In this document: positions 28,601-37,030 of the stretch, in pieces
Position numbering within the stretch: position 1 is the stretch's first letter
How the letters are laid out: every line of letters starts with the position of its first letter
Assembly (NCBI GenBank): GCA_965219915.1
Contig: OZ244794.1
Coordinates: 2,542,001-2,606,000 of the forward strand
Length of the DNA stretch: 64,000 nucleotides
Direction of reading: 5' to 3'
DNA from: Bin80 sp965219915
Lineage (GTDB): Bacteria > Bacteroidota > Rhodothermia > Rhodothermales > Bin80
Position numbers and translations under genes: made by a program
Notes under the pieces: generated by a model
Told to the model about the DNA's origin: nothing
Database searches by the model: none
What the model saw: the letters and a program-made list of their open reading frames with translations, nothing else

Positions 28601-28704
28601 GTTTCCACCAATTGTGGATCCTGCTCAAGATGTGGCTGACTACGCCACGCCTTCACGCCGCCCGAATCCAAGGGGTTTCCATCAACAATTGGAAGGGATA
28701 TCAT
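25603..28704 (-). CDS. actB: Alternative Complex III subunit ActB (Fe-S / molybdopterin-like)
   Basis: 1033 residues. A Tat-like start region holds SSRRQFMQLLGASMAMAGLAAC (about 51-72). Residues 75-700 resemble a molybdopterin oxidoreductase but, as in known ActB, are expected to lack the cofactor. The C-terminal ferredoxin-like part carries four cysteine clusters: CTGCNACIVACQAEN, CQHCENAPCESVCP, CIGTRYCANNCPYK, and CSFCIQRI with CQQACPAEAITFGD. These form an electron wire towards the haems of ActA. The gene is 12 bp after actA. Confidence 0.95.
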   Translation of the reverse strand: MISLPIVDGNPLDSGGVKAWRSQPHLEQDPQLVETVSEEFFPGASDAPSGSSRRQFMQLLGASMAMAGLAACRRPVEHIMPFADRPEETIPGVPLQYATAMNFRGTARPLVVKSYDGRPVKIEGNSQHPNASGASGVFEQASLLQLYDPDRSKRTLRTGTPANWEDFLSLCQRLQTGVRRVAVLAAPDNSPTRARLRAQLENKFPDTLWVDYRSEGDDSELMGLQMAYGQPLQAAYDFESADVIVSLDADFLGPYAKNSNLDTHSFARGRKLNGAQDRMSRLYVAESTYSVTGIMADHRRRMRADAVSQVASQLATALGVYDGATPDAFASAIATDLQGAAGNCVVIAGESQPAEVHALCALINHALGAVGNTVTLLDTGMTAQAAQSQALPALVEEMRAGRVDVLLMLGVNPVYDAPQALDFRGALERVSDTIHVGLHVDETARASTWHIPVAHYLESWGDGRTQDGTLTSVQPLIAPLYEDARSEIEILAVVGSGQFQRGYDLVRETWGSVLSDEDFETAWRRVLHDGYLEGTGYPSATPVVLSFSGELQGPNTGLELVLRLDPTVLDGSFANNAWCQELPDPVTKIVWDNVAVISPKTAEDLELSCDYSKGRYYSDVVTLAANDQVIELPVWILPGHADDTVSVTLGYGRDISTTRPERDTPFWDKDDETDIYARGTLATGVGTNVSLLRDLLANPVIPGVELTKTGRKWTVVTTQDHGILDTEARPIIRMATLDEYREDPAFALQGEVPTPGSDVKTDFQDYPELWKDRHPSKAASFRDSDYWQNQWGMVIDLNACTGCNACIVACQAENNIQVVGKNEIGHGRELHWLRVDRYFVTEGGDELDADPKIAVQPMPCQHCENAPCESVCPVAATVHSPDGTNQMIYNRCIGTRYCANNCPYKVRRYNFYNWSKTIPETVQMAQNPNVSIRFRGVMEKCSFCIQRIRGAQKRAGLEKRALQRDEVATACQQACPAEAITFGDLNDEQSQVSQATRNARSYKLLAELNIKPRVSYLARVRNPNNALESAGQT

Positions 28705-28716
28705 TGGCTTTTCGGA

Positions 28717-29364
28717 CTAATAATGGCAAGCGCTGCAGTTCGTCGGCGGGCGAATACCTTCCTGCCTAATCCGGTTTAAGTTTTCCTCTAAAAAGCCCCC
28801 ACTATGCATATAGCCCATGGTTGTTACCTCTTCATTAGGCCGTAAGTATTTTTCCGGCTCCCTGTGACATTCAAGACACCATCCCATAGATAAGGGTTCA
28901 GTCAGCCGCACAACATCCATTTGGTCCACTCTGCCATGACAGGTTTCGCAACCGACGCCATTGTTGACATGTACCGCGTGGCTGAAATGAGCATAATCTG
29001 GAAGTTGATGCACTTTAACCCACGGAATAGATGATCCGTCTGACCAACTCGCACGAACCGGCATCAGGGCCAGGCTTTGAGGTCTTACGATTTCATGACA
29101 ATTCATACAGGTTTCGGTTGCCGGAATATTAGATACATCCGCAACTTCTACAAAGCTGTGGCAATATCGACAATCCATTCCCAGTTGGTCTACATGAACG
29201 CGATGACTGTAGGCCACTGGCTGCTCGGGTGCATACCCGACATCAGTGTATTCCGGCGAGAAATAATACCAAACCAAAAAGATCAATACAACGCTCCCTG
29301 CGAGCAACGCTACCACGGATAGGTGAGGAAGTGCGTTTGACTCTCTGGGAAAAATTTGAGGCAT
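28717..29364 (-). CDS. actA: Alternative Complex III subunit ActA (pentahaem cytochrome c)
   Basis: 215 residues with one N-terminal membrane helix (about 15-34) and a periplasmic domain with exactly five CxxCH haem motifs: CRYCH, CMNCH, CETCH, CLECH and CSACH. Five haems are the defining feature of ActA. It is the first gene of the 12-gene operon, so the promoter should lie in the 115 bp between it and the MATE gene. Several haem motifs are followed by aromatic or charged residues as in multihaem cytochromes of the class. Confidence 0.96.
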   Translation of the reverse strand: MPQIFPRESNALPHLSVVALLAGSVVLIFLVWYYFSPEYTDVGYAPEQPVAYSHRVHVDQLGMDCRYCHSFVEVADVSNIPATETCMNCHEIVRPQSLALMPVRASWSDGSSIPWVKVHQLPDYAHFSHAVHVNNGVGCETCHGRVDQMDVVRLTEPLSMGWCLECHREPEKYLRPNEEVTTMGYMHSGGFLEENLNRIRQEGIRPPTNCSACHY

Positions 29365-29479
29365 CGTTGAAGTGCAGTACCTTTTTGTGTACGCGCCCTA
29401 AGTTACGGCATAAGTTCTATATCAGGGCAATTTTTTATGAATAATTCCCGATCAGGCGCAAATTTAAGGATATTCAAAA

Positions 29480-30856
29480 TTATGCGAGCTGTTGTACGCG
29501 CATCATTTGAAAAAGGCGATATGTCATCATAACTGCAGCAGCCAACAGACCAACTACCAATCCCCACCAAAAGCCCTCTGGACCCCATTCAAGACCAAAC
29601 CCAAATCCTACACCGGAAGGAATACCAACCAACCAGTACGCTATAAAGCACAGCAGCATCGGCACGCGTGTATCCTTTAGCCCGCGCAAAGCTCCAAGTG
29701 CAGTGGCTTGCAGCCCGTCAAACAGCTGGAAAAGTGCAGCAATACCCAGAAAACCGACCACCTGCAGTGCAGTTTCGGCGTTTGCCGGATCACCCATATC
29801 CAAGTAAATGCTGGCCACGGCATTTGGAGCCAGCAAAAACAGCAGCGCAGTGCCTGACATCACGATCAAGGACAGTCCAATACCCATATATCCAGCGCGC
29901 GCAGCAGCCGCTGGATTCCCTCGACCGATACTTTGGCCCACTTGAACCGACGTTGCAAGACCAATACCCAAAGGCATCATGTAGGCAATCGCCGCACATT
30001 GGATCGCTATCTGGTGCGCTGCGATTGGCACCGCTCCAAATGTGCCAACCAAAAAAGCAGTCGCGCTGAATAATGTTACTTCGAGGCCTATAGAGCCTCC
30101 GATTGGCAAACCAACACGTAACAGTTCCCGAAAATAGCTGAGATCTGGATGTCTGAGCCGGTTAAAAATCCCGTAAGACCTGTATGGTTGTTGGGTGAGA
30201 ACATATAAGGTGATACAAATGAACATGAACCAATGCACAATACAGGTTGCCCAGCCAGTTCCGACAAGTCCGAGGCGTGGAAGTCCGAAATTGCCATACA
30301 TCAGGCCATAATTGGCCAGGATATTGAGCAGTATGCCCATTACGATAATGATTGTAATCGGCAGTGGTCGAGCGATGGCTTCAACGAAATTCCGTAATGC
30401 ATTGAACCACATAAAGGGAATGAATCCCCACATCGCTGCCTGCAGGTAGCCTTCTGCCAACACCATGGTGGCCGCATCCTGCTTCATCAGGTCCCACGGT
30501 AAACTTGCATTCCACAGGATCAACAGAACGGGTATGGATATAGTTAGCGCCAACCAGAGCGCTTGGCGTACTGTGCGACCGATAGGATCATGTTCCCCTG
30601 CACCGTAAGCCTGGGAAACCATTGGCCCGACTGCAAGGAGTACGCCAATACCGATCAGTGCGAATAGAAAATAGGTCGCGTTGCCCAGGGCAACGCCGGC
30701 TAGTGCAGCAGGGCCTAGCCGACCAACCATTACTACATCAACAAACCCATTACATATCTGGCCAAGCTGTGTAGCCACGATTGGGATTGAAAGAAGTGTG
30801 AGTTGGCGGGCTTCCTTCCAAACGCTATGTTGCTGTTCGTTTTTCACGGCTCCCAA
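29480..30856 (-). CDS. MATE-family multidrug/cation antiporter
   Basis: 458 residues with twelve predicted helices in two six-helix halves, as in NorM/DinF-type exporters. Family signatures include SIPIVATQLGQICNGFVDVVMVG (N-lobe; VDVVMVGRLG), VSQAYGAGE, and in the C-lobe AAIAYMMPLGIGLATSVQVGQ. These transporters export cationic drugs or metabolites in exchange for Na+ or H+. The substrate cannot be told from sequence. It lies upstream of actA on the same strand but separated by 115 bp, so probably a separate unit. Confidence 0.92.
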   Translation of the reverse strand: MGAVKNEQQHSVWKEARQLTLLSIPIVATQLGQICNGFVDVVMVGRLGPAALAGVALGNATYFLFALIGIGVLLAVGPMVSQAYGAGEHDPIGRTVRQALWLALTISIPVLLILWNASLPWDLMKQDAATMVLAEGYLQAAMWGFIPFMWFNALRNFVEAIARPLPITIIIVMGILLNILANYGLMYGNFGLPRLGLVGTGWATCIVHWFMFICITLYVLTQQPYRSYGIFNRLRHPDLSYFRELLRVGLPIGGSIGLEVTLFSATAFLVGTFGAVPIAAHQIAIQCAAIAYMMPLGIGLATSVQVGQSIGRGNPAAAARAGYMGIGLSLIVMSGTALLFLLAPNAVASIYLDMGDPANAETALQVVGFLGIAALFQLFDGLQATALGALRGLKDTRVPMLLCFIAYWLVGIPSGVGFGFGLEWGPEGFWWGLVVGLLAAAVMMTYRLFQMMRVQQLA

Positions 30857-31347
30857 AGATACGCGTTACGGAGCGTGATTCATGGACATGCTCCAATAAG
30901 TTTCCCACCGTCCTATAGGGCGTCGCAACCCATCGTGGTAGTCCTCCCTGCACGCGTGGATTATGCCAATGGGCAAGTCCATGCTCTCCAGATTGGAGGC
31001 TCATTCCTCGAATTGATGGCTATTTTCAGAAACTGGCAAACAAGACATTAACCAAGTCCTGACTGCCACCGGATTCAATTGGAATGTTGGTGATGATCTG
31101 CCTGTGCAACTAGACCTCTGATTGCCTTGCGAGTTGAGCCCTCCTAGGTCTGCACTTGATCCGCCGTCACATTTCACTGATCAAGTGCAAGCTGATTAGA
31201 GCTTCGGGAGATCTGGGGATTGAATCCACAGTTAGCTACTTTGAGAAGGTATAAATCTGGAATTGTTTACTACCTCTGCATCAAATCCCACCTTGAAGTT
31301 TTGTCGGGGTTTACAACACCGTTGAACGATGTGTAGCGGCCGAATAG
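30857..31347. other. Intergenic stretch without a gene
   Basis: About 490 bp between the MATE gene start and the esterase gene end, both on the minus strand. It should hold the MATE promoter and the esterase terminator. No open frame with protein-like features, no RNA gene and no repeat were recognised. Confidence 0.4.
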
Positions 31348-32919
31348 CTACTGAGATCTTGACAGGTACTCGTTGAAAAACTTGGACCTCCTATCCTCAG
31401 TAAGTGTAATCGGTTCAACCTTGGAGCCAAACTTCAAAAACTGAGCCTCACCCTCACGAAAATTGGGCCATAACGGATTGTCAGCGTCATTGGGGGATCC
31501 CGATGTTGCAAAATTCACCCAATAGTCCGACATCATGTCACTAATCAATTTGTCCACTTCCGTCATTGGACGGTCAAGATGATCCAGTGTGCCAAAAAAA
31601 TATGGTACCTCAGCAGTGTGAAATGCGCCAAATTCGGGGCGCTCCGGCCATGGAATCGCTCGTGCAAAGTAGTAGAGGTAAACTTCTTCGCCCGATGAGC
31701 CGGCATGGGCTGCGGCCAACCGTTCCAACGCAACTGCCGCCAGGTCGCGCAGACTGTTCTTGTGTGCAATTCCAGCAGCCGAATCGGAGTCCGCAGGATA
31801 CAAGGATAAGAACAGATCCCCATCATTCTCATAGCGCTCATGAGCAGACTTGCGATACTCCTCAAGAGTAGTTTGACCATACCCGGGGAATGCACTCCCC
31901 TCATCCGCATTGAATCCCATCATCACGGGTACCTGATGCTGGAGTCCGCGATCAAATATCGTGGATACATCGCCAGTCAAGAGATTTCCGTCAATGACAA
32001 GAAAAAAGCGCACGGACGGAAGGGACGACAATTCGTTGGTCGTCATCATCCGCATGTCCCGAACAGACAGCAGATTGTGATTCGCGACATATTCCCGACC
32101 CGCTTCCTCGGCATCCGACAATGGAATTGCCACAGATCCGAGATCTGTCAGGCCAAAAAAAGCCAGACCTCCCGGACCACTTTGAACAATCACCCGCTGA
32201 AAGAGCCCTTTTGTAAGGGGTGATGCAGTTAGAAGAAACACCGACATAGCACCGGCGGATTGACCAGCAACGGTCACATTCTCCGGGTCGCCTCCGAACG
32301 CCGCAATATTGTCCTTGACCCACTGCAGCGCAGCAACCTGATCTAGAATACCGTAATTCCCGGATGCCTGGTGAGGAGAGTCAGCAGAGAGATCAGGGTG
32401 GGCAAAAAATCCCAAAATCCCGAGACGATAATTGATTGTGACCACTACAAGACCTTTCTGTGCCAAGCTACTCCCATCATATACAGCTACCGACCCGGAA
32501 CCCTCTTGAAAACCTCCCCCATGGATGTAGACGAGCACAGGCTTCGGGTTTTCAGAGTATGGAGCCTGAGTCCAAACATTGAGATATAGACAATCTTCGC
32601 TGACCTCTCCCTGGTGCATGAACTCTTCTGTATGGGGAGGACGAGAGCCGACAACCTCCTGGATACATCCAGCGGAAAACGCATCCGCATTCAACGTGTC
32701 TTCCCAAGCCGGTGTTGGCTGAGGTGGTTGCCAACGGAGTTGGCCAATTGGAGGAGTTGCAAAGGGGATTCCCTTATAAACATGAACACTAGATTCAGAG
32801 AGCCCGCGCATAAGACCCTGCTCTATTTCAACAACCTGGGCTACTGTGGAAGCAGGAAAACAGACCATCCAACCAATCCAAAGCTGCCACAACCATCGTT
32901 TTATCGAGTCCATGTCCAT
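31348..32919 (-). CDS. Secreted type-B carboxylesterase
   Basis: 523 residues with a Sec signal (about 1-27, ending STVAQ). The alpha/beta-hydrolase family of para-nitrobenzyl and cholinesterase-like esterases is indicated by EDCLYLNVW, VLVYIHGGGFQEGSG (oxyanion hole), the nucleophile elbow VTVAGQSAGAMS (catalytic Ser), an acidic residue in FNADEGSAFPG and the catalytic His in FGAFHTAEVPYFF. All triad residues are present. Periplasmic or surface ester hydrolysis is expected; the substrate is unknown. It is monocistronic, with long gaps on both sides. Confidence 0.92.
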   Translation of the reverse strand: MDMDSIKRWLWQLWIGWMVCFPASTVAQVVEIEQGLMRGLSESSVHVYKGIPFATPPIGQLRWQPPQPTPAWEDTLNADAFSAGCIQEVVGSRPPHTEEFMHQGEVSEDCLYLNVWTQAPYSENPKPVLVYIHGGGFQEGSGSVAVYDGSSLAQKGLVVVTINYRLGILGFFAHPDLSADSPHQASGNYGILDQVAALQWVKDNIAAFGGDPENVTVAGQSAGAMSVFLLTASPLTKGLFQRVIVQSGPGGLAFFGLTDLGSVAIPLSDAEEAGREYVANHNLLSVRDMRMMTTNELSSLPSVRFFLVIDGNLLTGDVSTIFDRGLQHQVPVMMGFNADEGSAFPGYGQTTLEEYRKSAHERYENDGDLFLSLYPADSDSAAGIAHKNSLRDLAAVALERLAAAHAGSSGEEVYLYYFARAIPWPERPEFGAFHTAEVPYFFGTLDHLDRPMTEVDKLISDMMSDYWVNFATSGSPNDADNPLWPNFREGEAQFLKFGSKVEPITLTEDRRSKFFNEYLSRSQ

Positions 32920-33382
32920 CTGCGTACTGAATTATCTACTGAGTCGTGAAACTTCGTTCTTAGAGCAGGGAAGCGAGGCCCAAGTAAAAACCAATGTATT
33001 TACTGAATCACCATATCGAATATATGCGATTCAAGGTATTTGTCAAATCTCAGTCCAGACAGTTCAAATAAGCATCCGCAATTGGGAAAAAAACCTGTAC
33101 AAATCCGGGTAAGTAATCGGCCCTCCGGATTCTTCAGATTAGTAGTAGCGGCCCGCTAAACAAGGCCCCGAGAAAAACATTGAGCTTACTGCTAATAGTT
33201 TACAAGGCTACGGCCTTGTTTTGAACAAGTAATTCCCAGTCCAAATATTCTGGTACGAGGATTGGATGAAACTGCATTTTGGGCTGGCTAGGACTGTTTG
33301 TACTGGATTCAAGATGTGGTCAACTTTCCGTCCCATTTCTTTATTTTCAGGTATTCATTAATCTCGAAAAAGGTGCAATTGA
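32920..33382. other. Divergent intergenic region with one GC hairpin
   Basis: About 460 bp between the divergently transcribed esterase and LVIVD genes. It holds a compact hairpin at 33203-33218 (CAAGGC, loop TACG, GCCTTG) followed by TTTTG on the plus strand. That looks like an intrinsic terminator, although no plus-strand gene precedes it. The rest should contain both promoters. No gene was recognised. Confidence 0.4.
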
Positions 33383-35260
33383 TTGATGTTTCTGTTACTT
33401 ATTGGCCTCCTGTTACAGGTAAGCCCTCCCGATCGTGTTGAAATTTCACCCGAATCTGCTTCTTTGGCAGTCGGAGAGACACTGGATTTTTCGGCCCAGG
33501 CATACAGCTCAGACGATGTCATCATCAATGGACTTGTGCCGAGATGGCATATCGCAGAATCGTCCATGGCCACGGTAGATGAGTCTGGTACTGTGCTGGC
33601 GCTCTCGCCCGGTAGTGTCGCTCTAGTTGCTGTAATGGGTGGAAAACCCGGATACGCACAAATCACGATTACCGAGAGCAGGAGTGTATCGTTGACAGCT
33701 TCCCTGCCCGTTTCCACCGTGCTTTTAGGCACAAGTGTTCCGATTGAGGTGAACGTCAATGGTCTGCCTCCACAGGGCCGCATACGGTTTTCCAGCAGTA
33801 ACAATTCAGTTGCAACTGTGAACAGGGACGGGACCCTCCATGCAAACAACCCAGGGTCAGCTACTATTGCCGTCAGAACTGGTGGCACAAGTACCTCGGT
33901 AGAGGCAGTTGTGATTGATAACCCGACTGTGTCTTACCACATTACCCAAAATCGATTCATCGTTCGACAGGGAGATGTGGTTCGCTTTCGCATCAGGGCA
34001 GTTGATGAAAATGGAAACGCAGTAGAGGGCGTGTACCCGTCATGGGAGGCATCTGGGGATGGTGCACTCATGGTAAGTGAAGGCGCAGAGGGCGTATTTG
34101 TGGGAGAAAAGCCGGTTCCTTATTCAATCACGGCGTCTATAGGCGAAGACATTGAGAGAACAATCACATTGGTAGTTGACCCACGTGTCCATAAACAAAC
34201 GCTATCCCTTGTGGGGCGCGGCGCTATTGCACATAACCATTCGGGGGATATGTGGGCTTTTGAGGGTGTTGACGGCCGCGATTATGCGTATGTCGGTACC
34301 TTCATGTACGACTGGATGAAGGCTTTTGACCTTACGGATCCGACGAATCCCGTCCTCACGGACTCGGTTCAAATGGACGCTCGCCGAATCAATGACGTAA
34401 AAATTCACGGAAGTAATCAACTTGCGGTGATCACACGCGAAGGGGCCTCAGATCGGCGTAACGGAATTGTGATCCTGGATCTATCCGAACCAGCTCATCC
34501 CGAGATTTTATCTGAGTACACCGATACTGTTACGGGAGGCGTACATAACGTATGGATTGAGGGAGACCTTGTCTATGCCTGCCACAATGGCACGAATGCT
34601 CTCCATATCATTGACATTGCTGATCCGGCCAATCCGAGGGAGGTTGGGCGCTGGGAACTTGATAGGAGTGAAAAGACATTGCATGATGTGATCATCCAAG
34701 AGGGATATGCTTACCTGTCGTACTGGGATGACGGGATCGTGATACTTGATGCCGGTGCTGGTTCACACGGTGGTACGGAGATCGAACCTGTAATGGTTAG
34801 CAGGCTTTCGTATCCGGAAGGAAACACTCATGTGGCTTGGAGGCACGGTCGTTATCTGTTCGTCGGAGATGAATTCTGGCCGGAAAATTACGATGTGGAT
34901 AAGCCATTGGACGCAAGCGGCTACGTACATATTCTGGATATGTCGGACATTGAAGCTCCCGTTGAGGTTGCCAGATATGAAGTGCCCGACGCAGGTGCAC
35001 ACAATATGTGGATTGAGGATGATATAATGTACATCGGTTATTATCAGGGAGGATTGCGGGTTGTAGATATCAGTGGCGAGCTACTGGGCAACCTCTATGA
35101 CCAAGGCCGCGAAATTGGACACTTACTGACCACGGATGACCAATCCATGGTACCCGGCTGGCCCATGACCTGGAGTGCTCAGGTTTTCAAGGGACACATC
35201 TATTCCTCCGACCTGAACAGCGGCCTTTGGATTACCAGACTAGAAACAATTCGACCTTGA
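33383..35260 (+). CDS. Secreted Ig-like (Big_2) and LVIVD-repeat protein
   Basis: 625 residues. A short hydrophobic start (MMFLLLIGLLLQ) may act as a signal. Two bacterial Ig-like domains follow, Big_2 type, with VEISPESASLAVGETLDF and later SSNNSVATVNRDGTL (about 18-180); a third beta domain spans about 185-265. The C-terminal half (about 275-620) is a beta-propeller of LVIVD repeats: VILDLSEPAHPEILSEY, IIDIADPANPREVGRW, HILDMSDIEAPVEVARY and RVVDISGELLG. Such proteins are extracellular or surface bound; ligand and function are unknown. No type IX sorting domain was seen at the C-terminus. Confidence 0.8.
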   Translation: MMFLLLIGLLLQVSPPDRVEISPESASLAVGETLDFSAQAYSSDDVIINGLVPRWHIAESSMATVDESGTVLALSPGSVALVAVMGGKPGYAQITITESRSVSLTASLPVSTVLLGTSVPIEVNVNGLPPQGRIRFSSSNNSVATVNRDGTLHANNPGSATIAVRTGGTSTSVEAVVIDNPTVSYHITQNRFIVRQGDVVRFRIRAVDENGNAVEGVYPSWEASGDGALMVSEGAEGVFVGEKPVPYSITASIGEDIERTITLVVDPRVHKQTLSLVGRGAIAHNHSGDMWAFEGVDGRDYAYVGTFMYDWMKAFDLTDPTNPVLTDSVQMDARRINDVKIHGSNQLAVITREGASDRRNGIVILDLSEPAHPEILSEYTDTVTGGVHNVWIEGDLVYACHNGTNALHIIDIADPANPREVGRWELDRSEKTLHDVIIQEGYAYLSYWDDGIVILDAGAGSHGGTEIEPVMVSRLSYPEGNTHVAWRHGRYLFVGDEFWPENYDVDKPLDASGYVHILDMSDIEAPVEVARYEVPDAGAHNMWIEDDIMYIGYYQGGLRVVDISGELLGNLYDQGREIGHLLTTDDQSMVPGWPMTWSAQVFKGHIYSSDLNSGLWITRLETIRP

Positions 35261-35579
35261 GCATCGCTCAATACAGACGATCGCCGCGTGTGGGCACCCC
35301 CGTCTGTGCATGATTACCTTCACTTACTCACTATCGGGAGTCGTGCTGAACTTCCTCGTGCATCCCGTCGAATAATTCTGAGTGTGTACGCACTGAAAAC
35401 TGCATCCTTGCAAGTCCCTCTTGAACGCACGGGACCGTGTAATTCCGCTGGGTTCCTGGATCGTGAACGCCGATATTTCGGTTCCGAAGCCCTGGATCCA
35501 CGATGTACTAATTCCTCAGTGCAGAAATCGTCCCAATACCAAATACCATCTTCGCGAGAGTGATGAGACTCCTCCAAAA
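35261..35579. other. Convergent intergenic region with an inverted repeat
   Basis: About 320 bp between the 3' ends of the LVIVD and HtpX genes. An inverted repeat, ACAGACG at 35273-35279 and CGTCTGT at 35301-35307, could be a weak bidirectional terminator stem with a 21-nt loop. No gene was recognised. Confidence 0.35.
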
Positions 35580-36401
35580 TTACGCAAGAAGCCTTCGAAT
35601 ACGCTCTTCGGTCGGCGGATGTGTGCTGAAAAGGGACATTAGTCCTCGTCTCGAAAAAGGCATCATGATGAACATGTGAGCTGTCGCGGGATTCGCATCC
35701 ATCGGCAAACCCTTCTGAACATTTTCGATTCTTTGAAGCGCACTCGCCAGTCCCCTTGGCGTACCTGCTATCTCAGATCCAATCCTGTCCGCCTCAAACT
35801 CGCGTGAGCGAGAAATTGCAGCCTGGATGAGCATAGCTGCGATGGGTGCAAGAATTAACGTCGCCAAAAAACTCACAATGTTTTCTCGCCTGTTCTCACC
35901 GCCAGAAAAGATCATTGCAAACTGCGCTATTCGTGCAACCACCATGATGGTTGCCGCGAGCGTGGCTGCAATAGAGCTGATCAGAATGTCGCGATTCTTG
36001 ACGTGTGCTAATTCATGGGCCATCACACCCGCCAACTCCTCCTTGCTCAGGTTTCGAATCAACCCCTGAGTAGCAGCCACTGCCGCATTTTCGGGATTGC
36101 GGCCCGTAGCAAAAGCATTTGGGGAATCACCTGGGATGATGTAAACCCGAGGCATTGGTAATCCTGCATTTTGTGCCAAACGCTCCGTGAGACGATATAG
36201 ATGATGTGAATCACCGACCTCTTGGGCACGATACATCCTCAAAACAATTTTGTCCGAAAACCAATAAGAGCCAAAGTTCATTGCGATCGCAAATACAAAC
36301 GCAAGCAACAAACCTGCCTCTCCGCCAAGAGAGCCACCAAGCGCGAGTACCAACCCACTGAGTGTTCCCAATAGCAATACAGTTTTTATACTACCACTCA
36401 T
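35580..36401 (-). CDS. htpX: Membrane zinc metalloprotease HtpX
   Basis: 273 residues, slightly shorter than the usual 280-295. Two N-terminal helices (about 5-40), then MPRVYIIPGDSPNAFATG, then the zinc motif HELAHVKNRD (about 128-137), two further membrane helices and the FEADRIGSEIAG segment with the third ligand Glu. HtpX is an inner-membrane protease of the M48 family, with the active site in the cytoplasm, involved in membrane-protein quality control. It appears monocistronic. Confidence 0.94.
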   Translation of the reverse strand: MSGSIKTVLLLGTLSGLVLALGGSLGGEAGLLLAFVFAIAMNFGSYWFSDKIVLRMYRAQEVGDSHHLYRLTERLAQNAGLPMPRVYIIPGDSPNAFATGRNPENAAVAATQGLIRNLSKEELAGVMAHELAHVKNRDILISSIAATLAATIMVVARIAQFAMIFSGGENRRENIVSFLATLILAPIAAMLIQAAISRSREFEADRIGSEIAGTPRGLASALQRIENVQKGLPMDANPATAHMFIMMPFSRRGLMSLFSTHPPTEERIRRLLA

Positions 36402-36515
36402 TTATAGAACCAAAGCAATTGAAGTACCTCACCGTGAACCACAGCCATCAAACGAAAAGACCCCACTAGGTTGCGTTGTGATCCCTGATGTCATAATAGA
36501 CCATACGTACTGCGG

Positions 36516-36890
36516 TCAGTTCCGGTTGCTTTGAATAAAGTCTTCTGGCTCAAAAAGCGGGCGGATTTCAACTTCACAAGTATCGGGGTGAGGGTTAGGA
36601 CACCGTTTTAGCCAACTGATTGCCTCGTCCATATCCTTGACCTCCCATATCCAGTATCCAGCCACTAAGTCCGACGTAAGCTCGAACGGCCCCTTGAGGA
36701 TGGTGCGTGAATCGCCGTCAAAACGTACCCGCGCACCATAGCGTGTTGGCCGCAGGCCGCCTCCATCCCGAATTATACCAGCTTCCGCCAATGCTTCATT
36801 ATAGGTCCCCATGGACGCTAGTAGCTCAGCAGATGGCATTACCCCCGCTTCTGAGTCTTTTGTAGACCGGACAAAAACGATTACCCTCAT
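36516..36890 (-). CDS. YCII/DGPF-family protein
   Basis: About 124 residues from the ATG at 36890 (MRVIVFVRSTKDSEAG); an upstream in-frame start at 36935 would add 15 unlikely residues. The dimeric ferredoxin-like YCII fold is indicated by MGTYNEALAEAGIIRDGGGL, RVRFDGDSRTILKGPFELT and VAGYWIWEVKDMDEAISW. These proteins sometimes lie beside ECF sigma factors, but none is here. The biochemical role is unknown. Confidence 0.85.
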   Translation of the reverse strand: MRVIVFVRSTKDSEAGVMPSAELLASMGTYNEALAEAGIIRDGGGLRPTRYGARVRFDGDSRTILKGPFELTSDLVAGYWIWEVKDMDEAISWLKRCPNPHPDTCEVEIRPLFEPEDFIQSNRN

Positions 36891-37030
36891 TGCAGTCAGT
36901 TTTCCGATTGGTTTGCAGGCTACGCAGGCAACCATTCGGCAGCAGTTTACTGATCCACAGTCGCGGAATCGAACGCAGCGACGCCTGCCCCTACTATAAC
37001 CCTCACCTTATTATCTGCCGCACAGCACGA

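Noticed and set aside
33203..33218. Riboswitch or small RNA in the esterase-LVIVD divergent region
   Set aside because: Only one short stem-loop is present; no conserved riboswitch core was recognised.
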